Part shown: one piece after another, positions 12,069 through 23,660 of the stretch
Position numbering within the stretch: the first letter of the stretch is position 1
Layout of the letters: every line of letters begins with the position of its first letter
Source: Cryptomeria japonica
Lineage: Eukaryota > Streptophyta > Pinopsida > Cupressales > Cupressaceae
DNA: 64,000 nt
Direction: 5' to 3'
Assembly: GCF_030272615.1 (NCBI RefSeq)
Contig: NC_081415.1
Coordinates: forward strand, 421,034,257 to 421,098,256
The notes under the pieces: model-generated
What the model was told of the DNA's origin: nothing
Database searches by the model: none
The model's input: only the letters and a program-made list of their open reading frames with translations
Program-made: the position numbers and the translations under genes

Positions 12069-12440
12069 AGCAGCAACTGCAGGGAGATTTGTTTTGGTTT
12101 GACTCATTTTAATAAAACTCTTTTTTGGTAGGTTTTGTCAAAATTTTTCCTACAAATTGGGACCTTTTTCCTCATTGACATTGTCTACACCATTGCACAA
12201 ATTGTGCAGAAACCTGAGGTAGGTCACTTGCCATGGTTTCTGTGAGTTTTATAATTTTAGAATTTGTTCAACAATTGCAGGGTGATTGGTTTAAATTTGT
12301 CTCATTAAAAAAAATCTATTATGATAGGGTTTCGTAAATTTTTCGTGCAAACTCTGACCATTTTTGCTTTGTTGACAGAATGACACATTTTGTGCAAAAT
12401 TTTGAGGTAAGTCACTTGCGATGGTTTCAGTGAGTTTTAT
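12069..12440. repeat. diverged tandem duplication of about 200 bp
   Basis: Two copies start near 12069 and 12270 with matching order of landmarks: GCAG-GGAGATTTG, GACTCATT, a GTTTTGTCAAAATTTTTC-like stretch, a CACAAATTGTG-type stretch and GAGGTAGGTCACTTG / GAGGTAAGTCACTTG. They then share ATGGTTTC-GTGAGTTTTAT. Identity is moderate, so this is old. Confidence 0.55.
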
Positions 12441-15431
12441 TTTTTAACAATTTGAATGCAACCAGATCAAATTATTAATATTCACTCTAAAATTTTGAAA
12501 TTATCTTCGAAATCTGGAAGTAGTTGCTTTTTTTAGCATAAAGGATCATATTTTGCAAAGTCTTCGAATGGATTGCTGCAAATTTGGAAGGTTGTGATAT
12601 TTTCTAGGGTTGTTAGGGTTTGAATCTGAGAAAAAAAATTGGAGTCAGCTCTTAGAATGTCAAATTTGCAAGTGGAAGCATTTTACTATTTTAGAGTTCT
12701 ACTTTGCTGCAAAATTTGAGGCACAGCAATCCATTTCTATTGCCTGACCTTTGGTAGCCCTTAGTTTAGTAGAAGGGATTGAGAATTCAAAATTGTTTGT
12801 CAGATGATGCAGAAATTTGCAAGTTGATGATTTGGTTAACATTTGTGGAGTGCATTTTGTCGTATTTCAAGTGTTGCTGCAAGTTTGAACCGCTTCATTC
12901 TAATTCTAGGGCTTTTCGGGTTTGAATTTGAATGGCTTGTACCACAGCATGAAATGTGGGTCACAAATTCCTAAACTTGCAATGTAATTAAATTTGGTAT
13001 AAACAGTCAATTTGAACCTCTGTAATCAATAGATATCTGTGTGTCACAGGTATGCATCCCCTGCATTTTCAGATGCTGTCCTCTACAGGGAACATTTTAG
13101 GGATGGGTCAGAAATGTTCCCCAGCCATCCCTGATTTGCATAATTTTTAGGAAATGTCCTTACATCTTTTTCTTTTAGGGGATGTTTTGGCCATTTTGGA
13201 GATGGCTATGGTACAGCCAAAACAAACAACATATTTAAAAGAAATAAACACAACAGTGAAAGAAAAGGACTTGTCAATGGCTTTGTTTTAAGTGTTTTAA
13301 CCCTTAGTCTGAGCATGAAATAATAATCCCACCTTACTAGCAGCTCGTGATATGATGAAACTTTGCCATCAACATGTCCAATACCCCATATTTGGCAACC
13401 AACAAGCCATACCAACAATTCTATTCTAAAAACTAATGATTATCAATCAGCATGCCACAAGGAGATTTATCAGCGATTTAAAGTAAATTGCTCTTTCAGT
13501 GGACCTTTAATTTTTAAATCATCAAGTCTGCAACCTGTACCTGGGAAATTTCACTATTCTATTAAAATATGTCCATATGCTGACACTGATGCATTACTTA
13601 TGATATTATGTCGATCATTTTATGTTTCATTAATAGAATTTGAAATTCAAGACCAGTATGATGGACAACATTTCCCAGTTGCATTGTATTTTCGAAGTAA
13701 ATTTGCCCCCTCTTAATCAGGTCGTTGATTTCATTTTGTTTGTGATTGCGGGTTCTTTTATATGCAAACTAGACTTACTGAAATGGTCAATCCTTATTCA
13801 GGCCAGCTCCAATTTTTTGTTTGGCAGTCCTCTATAATATGAATGATTTCAATTTTCATGTTTCTTGCTGTAGGTTTAATACAGGTTCCAACCAGAGGGA
13901 TCTTCTCTTTTTTTTTTCAGGAACCATTGGAATATAAGGCTCGAATTCTGCATATAATGAAATTAGTATTTTTAAAGTCTTTTTTTTCATGGCTTTTTGG
14001 TAGTACTGTTAAAATTTCCTTTTCTAATCTTCATATGCAAAATGCACAAATTTTATATTTGATAGTTATTTTTTCTCTTTACAATGTGAATGCAATATCA
14101 CAACTGATCTGTGTTTGATGTTCTTTCTTTTTCTCTTTACAAATTGAAGGTAGCACCACAAGGTTGTGTTCAATATTTCTTCCTTTAAACTTTTCTCTTT
14201 ACAAAGTGAAATGCAACATCATTACCATGAGGGCTTTGGACTCTGTTTTATTACAGAGCAATTGAAGGTTTTTTGTGGAAACTATTAAGTCATTGATCAA
14301 ATTTTAAAATAGGATCAAACTAGTCAAAATAAAATAAGGTATTAATAATGTTTATCGATGTGAGAATGACATGTTGTGGCCGTTAGATGTAAATTCAATG
14401 CATCCAATTCAAATCTCATATTGTCATTGATTATAATCTATAAATATATGAGACAATGATACTTGTTTATGTTCAAAATTAAATAAAACTTATTCAATGA
14501 AATTATTTCCTGACTGGCTTCTTCTCAATTTGCAATCAAAGTGTTGTCTAATTTGGAAGCTATCGAGGATGAAAACTTGTGAGATGATGAAATCCATTAT
14601 GATAATATGAATGCAAAACTGATCTGGGTACTCTTGCTACCATTGGCGATACAAGTTCCCACTTGGTATTTACGAATCCAGATTTCAATGTAATCTCTTC
14701 TTCAAAGTCTTTGATTCAAAATCATGCTTGCATGCTTACCCATACCTGTGCTGAACAAAAGATCTTTTATTGTTATCTAAATCCTTAAGTATCTAGAAAT
14801 AAATTTGCAATTGTGAAGCCTTGCCAAGTAACTATTTGATGCCAAAAACTGATATGGACCAATCGATGGAGATGAGCTAAACAATGCAAAAAAACTGCAT
14901 CCAGGAACAGATGATACAAGAGGCCTGCAGCCATCAGCATGGTATTGTGTTGATGTCTCCTTGATAGCAGTAACAATTCAGATGGTATTGGCTCGTTGAC
15001 AGGTTAAGAATGTTCCCTTAGTCTCTGCGGTTAATTTTTAAAGCCTTAAACTCAAATTTCAAACAGCAAAATGATGTGTCAATATTGTTAGTGAAATTAA
15101 TGTATTGCTAAATCAAGGTGAAGACATAATGCATTTCCAAAATGTTGAAATTCATCTTGAAAATGTCGGTCTGAAATTATTGATCAATCTAAACTTGAAT
15201 AGGAAGTTAGGATGTTGGGATCAAGTGTATTCAAACACTAGAATTTATACTGTAGGACGAGTAGTCCAATAAATTAAACCAATGGAATCGATGAATTAGT
15301 GAACCTAAAATGGAGTACAGAAGACCCAGATAGTTGAAGGAAGCAAAGAATCAAATGGAGTTTAAAGAGAGAAATCTGTACCTGTAAGCTGCCAAACATC
15401 TGTTACTACCTTTTAGTTCATTCTTTTGCAG
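12441..15431. other. AT-rich non-coding sequence with minor repeats
   Basis: No gene is supported; the small ORFs here lack domains. A short motif, TTTTTCTCTTTACAA(A/T)(G/T)TGAA, recurs about every 65-75 bp at roughly 14068, 14130 and 14200, marking a small diverged tandem repeat. Confidence 0.4.
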
Positions 15432-15568
15432 CACAAACATTAGTTGATGGAAGGAAGGTTGATGGAAAATGCTATCAAGCAGACTTAGTGGAAGAGGATG
15501 GAAAACGCAAGGCTATGCTGCAAAATAAGAAGATAGGTTTCCCACTTATACGTGGGATCCAATATGGG
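15432..15568 (+). other. orphan exon-like segment
   Basis: A 137-bp open segment is bounded by a good acceptor (TTTTGCAG) and a good donor (GG|GTATGT). In the frame left by two leading bases it encodes 45 residues including LVDGRKVDGKCYQADLVEED and NKKIGFPLIRGIQYG, with protein-like composition and no stop. I do not recognise the family. It could be one exon of a conifer gene with very long introns, or a leftover of a gene fragment. No partner exon was found nearby. Confidence 0.4.
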
Positions 15569-16270
15569 GTATGTAAAACTATAAAATTTTTCAACCCTAA
15601 AATATAAATGTCATAAATAATGAAATAAAGTGAGCCCTCCTTACTCTTTGTTGAACCAGATCATAAGCATGTGTTGCTTGGAGAGGCATTTCTTAAGAAT
15701 ATTATGATTTGTAATCCATTTGTTTTTACTTTGCTTTAACATTTTTTAGCAAGTTAACTCTATGCTTGTTGTGGAAACTTGACGAAGTATCAGACTGGGT
15801 ACAGCGAAGGTTTGTTGGCAGGCAAAGAGTCCTCTATCCAAGTAACTTTTAACAATGCCTTAAAGAATCTGTGATATATATGGGACTTAGTTTGAGGGAA
15901 AACAAGGTATTGAAAGACTGCTCAATGCCTTGTGAATAGGTAGGGTTATTATATGAAAGAAAGCGAAGGGGGAAAGAGTAAAGATTAGCAAATAAGAGGG
16001 GGATGAGCTTCAATGCCAGGAAAATTATGGTAAATATTGTATTGTTTGTTTAGCAAAATATCATTTAATATACATAATTTTAACTAAATGTTTTTATTAA
16101 ATTCTTTTATTTACAAAATTATGTGTAGAAGACGACACAAAATATCTCTAGACTAATTGAATTTGAAAATAATTAACATTCATATTTTTTTTTTTTGATC
16201 GGTAAATGGTTATTATATTTCAAATCAAAATTTCAGTACATGTGATCAGGAAATAATTTCAAAATGTCAA
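15569..16270. other. non-coding sequence
   Basis: AT-rich sequence without a supported ORF. A poly-T tract lies at about 16185-16197. Nothing else was recognised. Confidence 0.4.
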
Positions 16271-16279
16271 ATTTGGAGT

Positions 16280-16660
16280 CATTTTGTTGTCACCGGGATA
16301 GCTAACCCGATAAAGTGTTATTGCTGTAAACAAATTGTCAATGTTGTCATTGGGATAGCTAACCCGATAAAATGTTATTGCTGTAAACAAACAAATTGTC
16401 AATGTTGTCATCGGGATAGCTATACCGATAAGATGTCTAGTTTGTCAATGTTGTCATCGGGATAGCTATCTTGATAAGGTGTCTCCATTGTTAAAAAAAA
16501 ATGTCAAGTTTGTCATCTGGATAGTTATCCTGATAAAGTGTCATCAGGATAGTTCTCTCTATCGGGTTTGGAAAATGTTGTTAAGTCGATTGTTGTTGGC
16601 TATGCTGATAGATTTCCCAAGGTGTCAAGTCTATCATCAGTATAGTTATTGTGATGAAGT
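16280..16660. repeat. degenerate tandem repeat with GGGATAGCTA ... CCCGATAA core
   Basis: At least five units of about 55-65 bp follow one another, each with a core like GTCATCGGGATAGCTATCC-GATAA and a linker ATTGTCAATGTTGTCAT. The core is nearly self-complementary (CGGGATAGCTA with TAGCTATCCCG). Units nearest 16280 are best conserved; those after 16500 decay to ATCAGGATAGTT and ATCAGTATAGTT. Confidence 0.75.
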
Positions 16661-18146
16661 GTCATCAAAATAGTTTTCTCTGTTGGGTTAGCGTAAAATG
16701 GTTACACCGCTTGTGTTAGCTACTCTAATAGGTATTCAGGACCTCGGGTCGGGATTGCTATTCTGGCGTCGGTGTCTAGCAGTAGGTTGTCATTTCGAGA
16801 TAGCTATCCGGATGTTTGTGTCTAGTTTGTTTTTCAGGATTTGGGAGTTGAACAATCATAGATTCCAAAGGTCTGTTGTGACCGCGGGAAGCTCAAATTT
16901 TGTATAAACTTGATTTTTGGAAAGGAATGAATCACTTTTTGGCTTGTTATAATTCTGAACTAGTTCTATTCTTGTAAACAAAATTTACAATACCGCAGGT
17001 TCACACCAGGTATTGTACTCCGAAGCCATAATTCAGATCAACATGCCATAGTTTCATAGAGTTTTGAGAATGTATAGATAAACAAAACACCAAAAAAACC
17101 TTCACCCTACCGTCCCCTAAATTCGAGTCAAGTCTCGATTACTAAGCCATATACAAAATTAAACATCTAGTTGTCCCAAGCACCGTCTAAATCGAAAGCA
17201 AATTATAGAAAATTCATTTCACTAGAACTATCTCCTTGCCTTTCCCATTGGAATCCACACCCAACTTCAACTGCACCTCTGGGCCTTCCGTATCATTGTT
17301 ATCCTCTGATGGAAACCCAATCCATAGTGTGTGTCTCCTGCATTTTTCTTTCGCTTTCCTCGGACGTCCTCACTTGTACCTAGATGATGTGGAGTTGCTC
17401 GCTTGATAGGATTTGGCATCATAGGGACCCCACTTCTCCTCTTTTGACTTAAGCTACCCTTCGATCTAGCCAATGTACCCATTTCAAACAAGCCAATAGG
17501 AAAAGTTCTTGCCAATGTACCAATCCTGCTCTAGCCCTTCGAATTCCTTTAGGTTCTAGGTATAGCTAGACTTGCCAAATTAGACAAACGATAGCCGCCT
17601 AATCTGGAGTTCAACATAGAACTATCCAAGATGAGTGTTTCCATTGGGTCCCTCACACCGCACATTCAAAGCTAAGCATGAGAGCATTGGACTTCCTTAT
17701 TACAGTTTGAGCTCCACAGAATGTAGGGGCACAAAGAAGGCACAAATTCACTAACATGAACCCATGCCCCATTCAGACATACAAAGTCCGAGCCACTTTG
17801 AGACATTCTCATGAAACTTTCCAGACCCCCACATCACTCCTCATGGACACAACCTTTCACAAGCCATTCCACCTGCTCTGTGCCCTCTAACTTGAAGCAC
17901 CATGCCACAAACATGGAGGTGACTTCGACGTTCGTCTGATATTTATATTCGCCTCACATATATTCTTCGCCCAAAACAATCTTCACTCTTCTCAGAAACT
18001 CAAACTCCTCGAACCTGAAGATGTTTGCTAGCCATTCATCTGAAATATGGCCCTTCCCAATGATAATAAATGCTTTCAACAAACCCAGCAATTATGTATT
18101 GGCATCTGGCTTGTCAATGAAATTTAGGATGTTTGCATTCAAAACA
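16661..18146. other. 3' flank of the RNase H sequence, unassigned
   Basis: Sequence downstream (minus strand) of the RNase H ORF. If that ORF is the end of a LINE-like element, part of this stretch is its 3' UTR, but no clear poly-A tail or target-site duplication was found. Small ORFs on both strands lack domains. Confidence 0.3.
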
Positions 18147-18665
18147 CTAACTAGCCGTTGGTGGGAAAGTTTGCAAGTTGAGATCGCCCACTTGCAGGTC
18201 AAAAGCTTTATTGGCACACTCGTCCGCCTCCCTATTACCTTCCCTTGGAGTATGCGTTATTTTAAAGTCTAGTAAGTTGCTGAGGATGCCTCTTATCCAT
18301 TTAACTTCTTTGTCAATCTTCCAATTTGGTGTCCTCCCATGAATGAGAGCCTGTATTAGTACATGTGAATCTCCTTCCAAATGGAGCCTTTCCGAGCCAA
18401 GTTTAATTGCAATTTGAATTGCCAAGGAAGCTACATAAACTTCAGCTTCATTATTTGTGCCCGAGGGTATACGTTGATAGCAACTGGTAATTGTCACCCC
18501 ATTACAATCTCTTGCGACACCCCTTGCACCCGATGGCCTTGGATTACCCCGAGATGTGCCATCAAAATTAACTTTTATCCAACCCAACTTCGGTGGGCAC
18601 AAACTTGTTGAAAGTCTTTCCTCTCTAGTAGGATTAACCCTTTGCAACCCATTAATGGGTAACAT
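18147..18665 (-). pseudogene. RNase H-like domain, probable tail of a 5'-truncated LINE
   Basis: A 172-residue minus-strand ORF is an almost complete RNase H fold of the RVT_3 type. It has WIKVNFDGTSRGN with the first Asp at residue 35, TNNEAE with Glu at 75, LEGDSHVLI with Asp at 99, and HTPREGNREAD with His 138 and Asp 148. All four catalytic acidic residues are therefore present. In plants this domain occurs at the C-terminus of LINE ORF2 and in stand-alone RNase H genes. No reverse transcriptase lies upstream: the sequence becomes AT-rich spacer just after 18665, as expected for a 5'-truncated LINE copy. It could instead be an exon of a host RNase H-like gene. Confidence 0.65.
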
Positions 18666-18797
18666 TCATAAAATTTAATAACTTACATGATTTAGTGTTA
18701 CAAAAATTTTCAATGCATAAAAAAGATTGTATTATCAAATACAAAAGAAATTAATAAACATAACACCATTTATAAGTGAAATGCAAGTTTCAATAAC

Positions 18798-19290
18798 AAT
18801 AAAAATAAAAATAATATAATATAATAATTTTTCCAAGCATTGATTCATAAAATAAAAAAACATTAAATAATAGAGAATAAGCTAACTCGTGTATTCAATT
18901 TGTTATCATTTTATAATCTAATTTTTAAAATATTGAAACATTATCGCCAATGCTTTTTCCTAAATATTATGGTAGATTTTATGAGATCATGTTGTAGTGC
19001 AAAACATGTTTTTCTTGATGTTCCAAATCATTCCTTACAAATAAAAACAAAAACAATATAATATATAATAATTCTTCTTAGCATTGATTCATAAAATTAA
19101 AAATTATTCAATAATACTGAATAAACTAACTCTTAACACATATATTCAATTTGTTATCATTTTATAATCTAATTTTTAAAATATTGAAACATTTATCACA
19201 CATGATTTTTCCTAATTATTATTGTAGATTTTACGAGATCATGTTGTAGTGCAAAACATGTTTTCCCTGATGTTCCAAATCATTCTTGAA
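18798..19290. repeat. 243-bp tandem duplication in AT-rich spacer
   Basis: Two adjacent copies with a period of 243 bp: GCATTGATTCATAAAAT occurs at 18838 and 19081. Both copies then share TTGTTATCATTTTATAATC, the phrase GAGATCATGTTGTAGTGC and AAAACATGTTTT...TGATGTTCCAAATCATTC. Identity is high apart from small indels. Confidence 0.8.
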
Positions 19291-20360
19291 ATATCTACCT
19301 TACAAAGAAAGGTATGAAATTGGTTTTGCATACAAAAAAATAATCACGGTCATAAAATGCTTGCATTTTATTCGTTTTAGGTTTTGATTTTCATTTATTA
19401 ATAATAATTAGATTAATAACTAATAGTATAATATAATATATTAATTTCAATATTTTTAAATAATATTCATAATAATACATTTATATAAAATTTCCACTAT
19501 TATTACTATTTTATGTGCATTAATTACTATCATTATAGATATTATTATTAATATTAATAATTATGTTATTTTATTAATATTGTTTTTTCATAATATTATG
19601 CTTATATATTATTCTATTATAATTAATATTAATTAATATTATTTTATATCATTTCTATTATAATACACATATACAAAGCAATATATTATTATATTATCAT
19701 TAATATTATTTTATATGATCTTCTTATAACACATATTATAATTGTAGAAGTAAAACACCCTTGATATTTTTATATGATATTCATTTATAAGTGAAACACC
19801 TTTGATACAAAAGAGATCAAGCAAAGATTATATGCTCTATAACAACCAAGAGTTTGTATTATGGCTCAAACAACATTGGAGATACAATTGCAATGAATGA
19901 ATAAATCCTTATAAAAGGATGAATGAAACCCTAGGTGCAAATCCTAATGATAATAGGAGAAATAAAGCAATGCGAAGTAGGAGCTAAATTAAACTCAACT
20001 ATATGCTAGAACTAATACTAGAAAAACAAACTCTTGATAATAAAAAGCATTTAAGTTTAGCTTAAGTGAAAAAGTAATAAAAGATTTAATTAATAAATAA
20101 TTAGATAAATGTTTCCTAATTATTCTTACACCCACCTCCCCCTCCCACTCCCCCTCCTTAACATCAATTTAAGGATAAACTAAAGAGCTAACAATGAATG
20201 TTAAATGCATGCATGAATGAGTCCAGGCAACAAAGACTTGATCAAGTACTCATGTACAAACCAATGCAACTCACACCAATGAAACTCTCACAAATGGAGA
20301 AAAGGAGAAAAACCCAGTGGGAGAAAACTCCTCTCTAAAAGAGAAAAAAAAACTAACAAG
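19291..20360. other. AT-rich spacer
   Basis: 19370-19760 is extremely AT-rich, with TTAATATTA-type runs and no ORF. 19800-20360 is purine-rich and resembles leader or untranslated sequence of a retroelement (CCCAGTGGGAGAAAACTCC near 20311), but no boundary could be set. Confidence 0.4.
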
Positions 20361-20591
20361 ATGATGCATGGAGGACTCAATAATACCCCCCAAGAACTAC
20401 ATACATCATGTATATACAATCAAGTATCCCTCCATAGGAAGGAAAGAGAGACTACGTAGCCCCAGTAATGTATAAGATGATGCATGGAGGACTCAATAAT
20501 ACCCCCAAGAACTACATACATCATGTATATACAGTTAAGTGTCCCTCCATAGGAAGGAAAGAGAGACTACATAGCCCCCGTAATGTATAAT
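20361..20591. repeat. recent 116-bp tandem duplication
   Basis: Copies at 20361-20476 and 20477-20591 each begin ATGATGCATGGAGGACTC and end GTAATGTATA. They differ at only a few bases (for example CAATCAAGTATCC against CAGTTAAGTGTCC) and one C in a C-run. Near identity implies a recent duplication. Confidence 0.9.
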
Positions 20592-21719
20592 GTTGCAAAA
20601 ATGATGAGTGCTTGAAGACAAAACATAGCCCAATATCTACAAACAACATTTCTCCCCTTGGGAAGAAGATAAACCAACTACAAATGCAGGAATGCTTCCC
20701 ATTTTGGGTAAGAATTGGTAGAGAGTGAGATTCAAATATAGGATGATGATGTCTTTGAAATATGCTCATGTGTCGCCAAGACCTTGGAAGATGATGTCAC
20801 GAACAAATAAGGTGCATACCCAATCACAATAGAGGGTGACAAATAAGGAACCACTGGAGATTGAACTTGAACAAGCTCCAAAGACAAATAAGATGTGACA
20901 GTAGGTGCATCACAACTATCATCAAGTAGGAGAGATAAACCCTCAAATGTGTCTCCCAAATTTGAAATGTGAGACTCCACAAACAATGAAACAATGTCTG
21001 TCAAATAGGAATCCCAATTAGGGAGACAAATAACTGAATTATCTTGCTTAATAGGAATAAGAGTCTCATTCAATGAAGGTACACCAATTGTCTTTGCAAA
21101 TGGAGAAGGAGCAACTTGAGATTTTAATGCACACTCAAGTAAGAGTTGAAAAGCATTATGTGAGAAATTAGGTCACATTTAATGTCCATGTTGATTGCTC
21201 TCACAATATTTACACCTACAACCCTTCTACATTATTCACTCCTCAAAATAATATCCAAAAAAGATACAAAAACATAAACCCTCTATACAAATAGATACTC
21301 GATTTGCATGTAGCCCAAAAGGACAAGATTTATATATCTTTAAGTATCCGTTGATTTTTTTTCAAAAAAGGACTTGAGTTTTGGATAGAGGACTCTAAGA
21401 GCTTTCCAACAATATTTGGTTTTTAGAAAAAAAAGTCCAGATGTGCAAGATATGACCCTAAAAGCGCAAATTCTTTTTAACATTTATATGATATATTTAA
21501 TAATATTACAAAAAAAAAAAATTATTAATTTTTTTAAAGATATTTAGAATTTAAATGATTTAAAAATCATTTTGTACTAAAAAATGAATAAGAAATTTAT
21601 AAAATTATTTTTTGCAGTATGTAGAATACCATTTTTTATGAATTGAATTACAATCTTTAATCTTATTAAATATTAAATAATATATACCAAATTAATTAAT
21701 ATGTCCCATCTTTTAGTTG
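20592..21719. other. unassigned, minus-strand open stretches
   Basis: Minus-strand ORFs 20521-20769 and 20732-21073 overlap in different frames. The latter has plausible composition (LVQVQSPVVPYLSPSIVIG) but no domain. 21480-21720 is AT-rich. This may be a decayed retroelement coding region. Confidence 0.3.
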
Positions 21720-22280
21720 TAATTGGATTAAAGGGTTAAAGTTAGCTTAAGATTAGGGTTGACAATTAGTTAAAAAAAAGGTTTCCATTCTACGATAAAG
21801 CGTAGGCTAGAGTTAGTGTTAGGATTCAAGTATAAGATTACTATTCTAGGGTAAAGATTGGGGTTAGGGTTACCATTAGAGTTCAATTATGATTAGAGTT
21901 GACCTTCCAGATTAAAACAAGGGTAAGAAATTGTTTTGGGGTTATGAATCAATTAGTATTAGGGTTAAGGTTAGTATTAGAGTTAATCTATGTCATATTA
22001 AAGTTAGGATGTAATCAAGGTTATGGTTCTATTTGCAATCCTAATTATGATCATAACTCTGACCTTAGCCCTAATCCTATTCTCGAACCTAATTCAAACC
22101 ATAAACCTAAAAATAACCTTGAATCAATTTCTAACCATAACCCTAAACTTAATCCTAACCAAATCCTAACTCTACCCCTAAATATAACTTCAACCCTAAC
22201 CCTAACCCTAACCTTGACCTTAATGCTGACCCTAACCCTAATTTTATATCTAACCATAACCATAACCCTAACAAACAAGA
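21720..22280. repeat. degenerate telomere-like repeats in head-to-head orientation
   Basis: 21720-22020 is dominated by variants of TTAGGGTTAGRGTTAG; 22040-22280 by variants of CCTAACCCTAACC. Both halves are degenerate, and the best runs are GGGGTTAGGGTTACC near 21852 and AACCCTAACCCTAACCCTAA near 22193. The orientation flips near 22030, so the block forms an imperfect inverted repeat. The unit is mostly 6 bp (TTAGGG) rather than the 7-bp plant telomere unit TTTAGGG. Long ORFs here with alternating Thr-Leu or Arg-Val are translation artefacts. Confidence 0.8.
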
Positions 22281-22685
22281 CATATCGAATGATCAAGATC
22301 AAACCTATTCACTATAAACTATGTCATACATTATTTGTTTCTTTAGATTGCAAAAAAGCTATAGTGTACAATGACAGATCCTAAGGGGACTTATGAAGAG
22401 GATCTCAACTGCTGATCTATGTTTACTATGACATAATAAATAAATATTATCACTATTTCTTTGATTTGTACCCCTCAATATATTATACAACATATATCTT
22501 ACCATCGGTGTAACCATTGCACCTCCTTTTGGTGGAAGTGCTAGTATATAGTCCTTCTGATGAAAACTATTGTGTATTGTCTAGAATTTAGCAAATTAGC
22601 ACTTGTATTTTCATTTAAAGTTGAGATGCTACCCATAGTGCTTCTTGTGCACGAGATACCATATAATTTTAATATGTCTTACTTC
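22281..22685. other. spacer
   Basis: No ORF or repeat boundary was recognised; AT-rich. Confidence 0.35.
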
Positions 22686-23660
22686 TATAGACACCTAAAA
22701 CTATCTTTTGATTAAAAAATATTTATTTTTTATTTAATTATTTTATCCTAATATCTTCTATTAATAAAATAAATATTTTAATTTATTTAATTAATTCATT
22801 AGCCATACCGAGCTAAAAATTTAATTCATTAGCCCTTTCCACTATTGATTAAATAAATATTTTACTTTATTTGATTAACTCACTAAGCTTCTTCTTTCTA
22901 ATTTAAATAAATATTTATTATTTATTTAAACCCATTCTCTCTTTCCCAAATTAAATAAATATTTTTATTTATTTTATTAATTCATTTAGCCTTTTCTTCT
23001 TATCCACATGGAGACATGTATTTCTAAATACATACTCCTTAATCCTAGTCCTTCATTTCATCCTTTAACCTCTTAATCCAAACACTTCACTTTTAGGATG
23101 ATCTCTATAAAAGATTCTTCATCTCTTTTTCCATATAGCATACTTACATTCTGTCGAAATCACTCTAGTAATACAACATCACATCATCTTTGCAATCATA
23201 TCTATACATCATCACAACCACATCCGTTCTTCCTTGAGCTCTTGTGCAAGTGAAACACAAATATGAGAGCAACCGTTATCAAATACAAGATCATGGAGGA
23301 TAGGAGAGTAATGGAGACAAGCCTACTTTGTATGTGAATGGTATAATCTTTGTTATTTCATTGTTATTTGCATTCATGGTAGTTCTCTAATGATGTGTTG
23401 AATTAGTTTGTAGATCTAGGGTTTAGTGGTTGGATCTTTATGGTTTACAAATAGGTTTAAATTTGAGATAAACATTTTTGCACATCCGATGGGACTCTTG
23501 TCTTAAATTTGAGATAAACATATTTGCATACCCAATGAGACTCTTGTCCCTTATTTCTAACATTGTTGTTTGAGTATTAGGCATTTTTAGATTTTTTAGG
23601 CTAGATTTTGCAATGATTTCATCTTTCTATGTATACAAACATTTTTAATGTGTATTTGGC
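22686..23660 (+). mobile_element. old LTR related to the TGTAGACACC family
   Basis: Begins TATAGACACCTAAAACTATC, which matches the start of the solo LTR at 44092 with the terminal TG decayed to TA. It shares the TTAATTAAATAAATATTT U3, the GAGCTCTTGTGCA...AAATATGAGAGCAA stretch, and GGTATAATCTTTGT. A TATA box (TATAAAA) lies at about 23106. Two copies of a 46-bp unit (AAATTTGAGATAAACAT...) occur at 23459 and 23504. The right end is uncertain: ACTTC precedes the start and recurs at 23661, so a solo LTR of about 975 bp with TSD ACTTC is possible but unproven. Confidence 0.55.

Noticed and set aside
21899-22384. 161-codon plus ORF and 83-codon minus ORF with Thr-Leu or Arg-Val runs
   Set aside because: Direct translation of telomere-like hexamers.
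22686-23660. 5' LTR of the outer gypsy-like element
   Set aside because: Tempting by position, but no primer-binding site follows, no matching 3' LTR was found after 48752, and a possible TSD points to a solo LTR.
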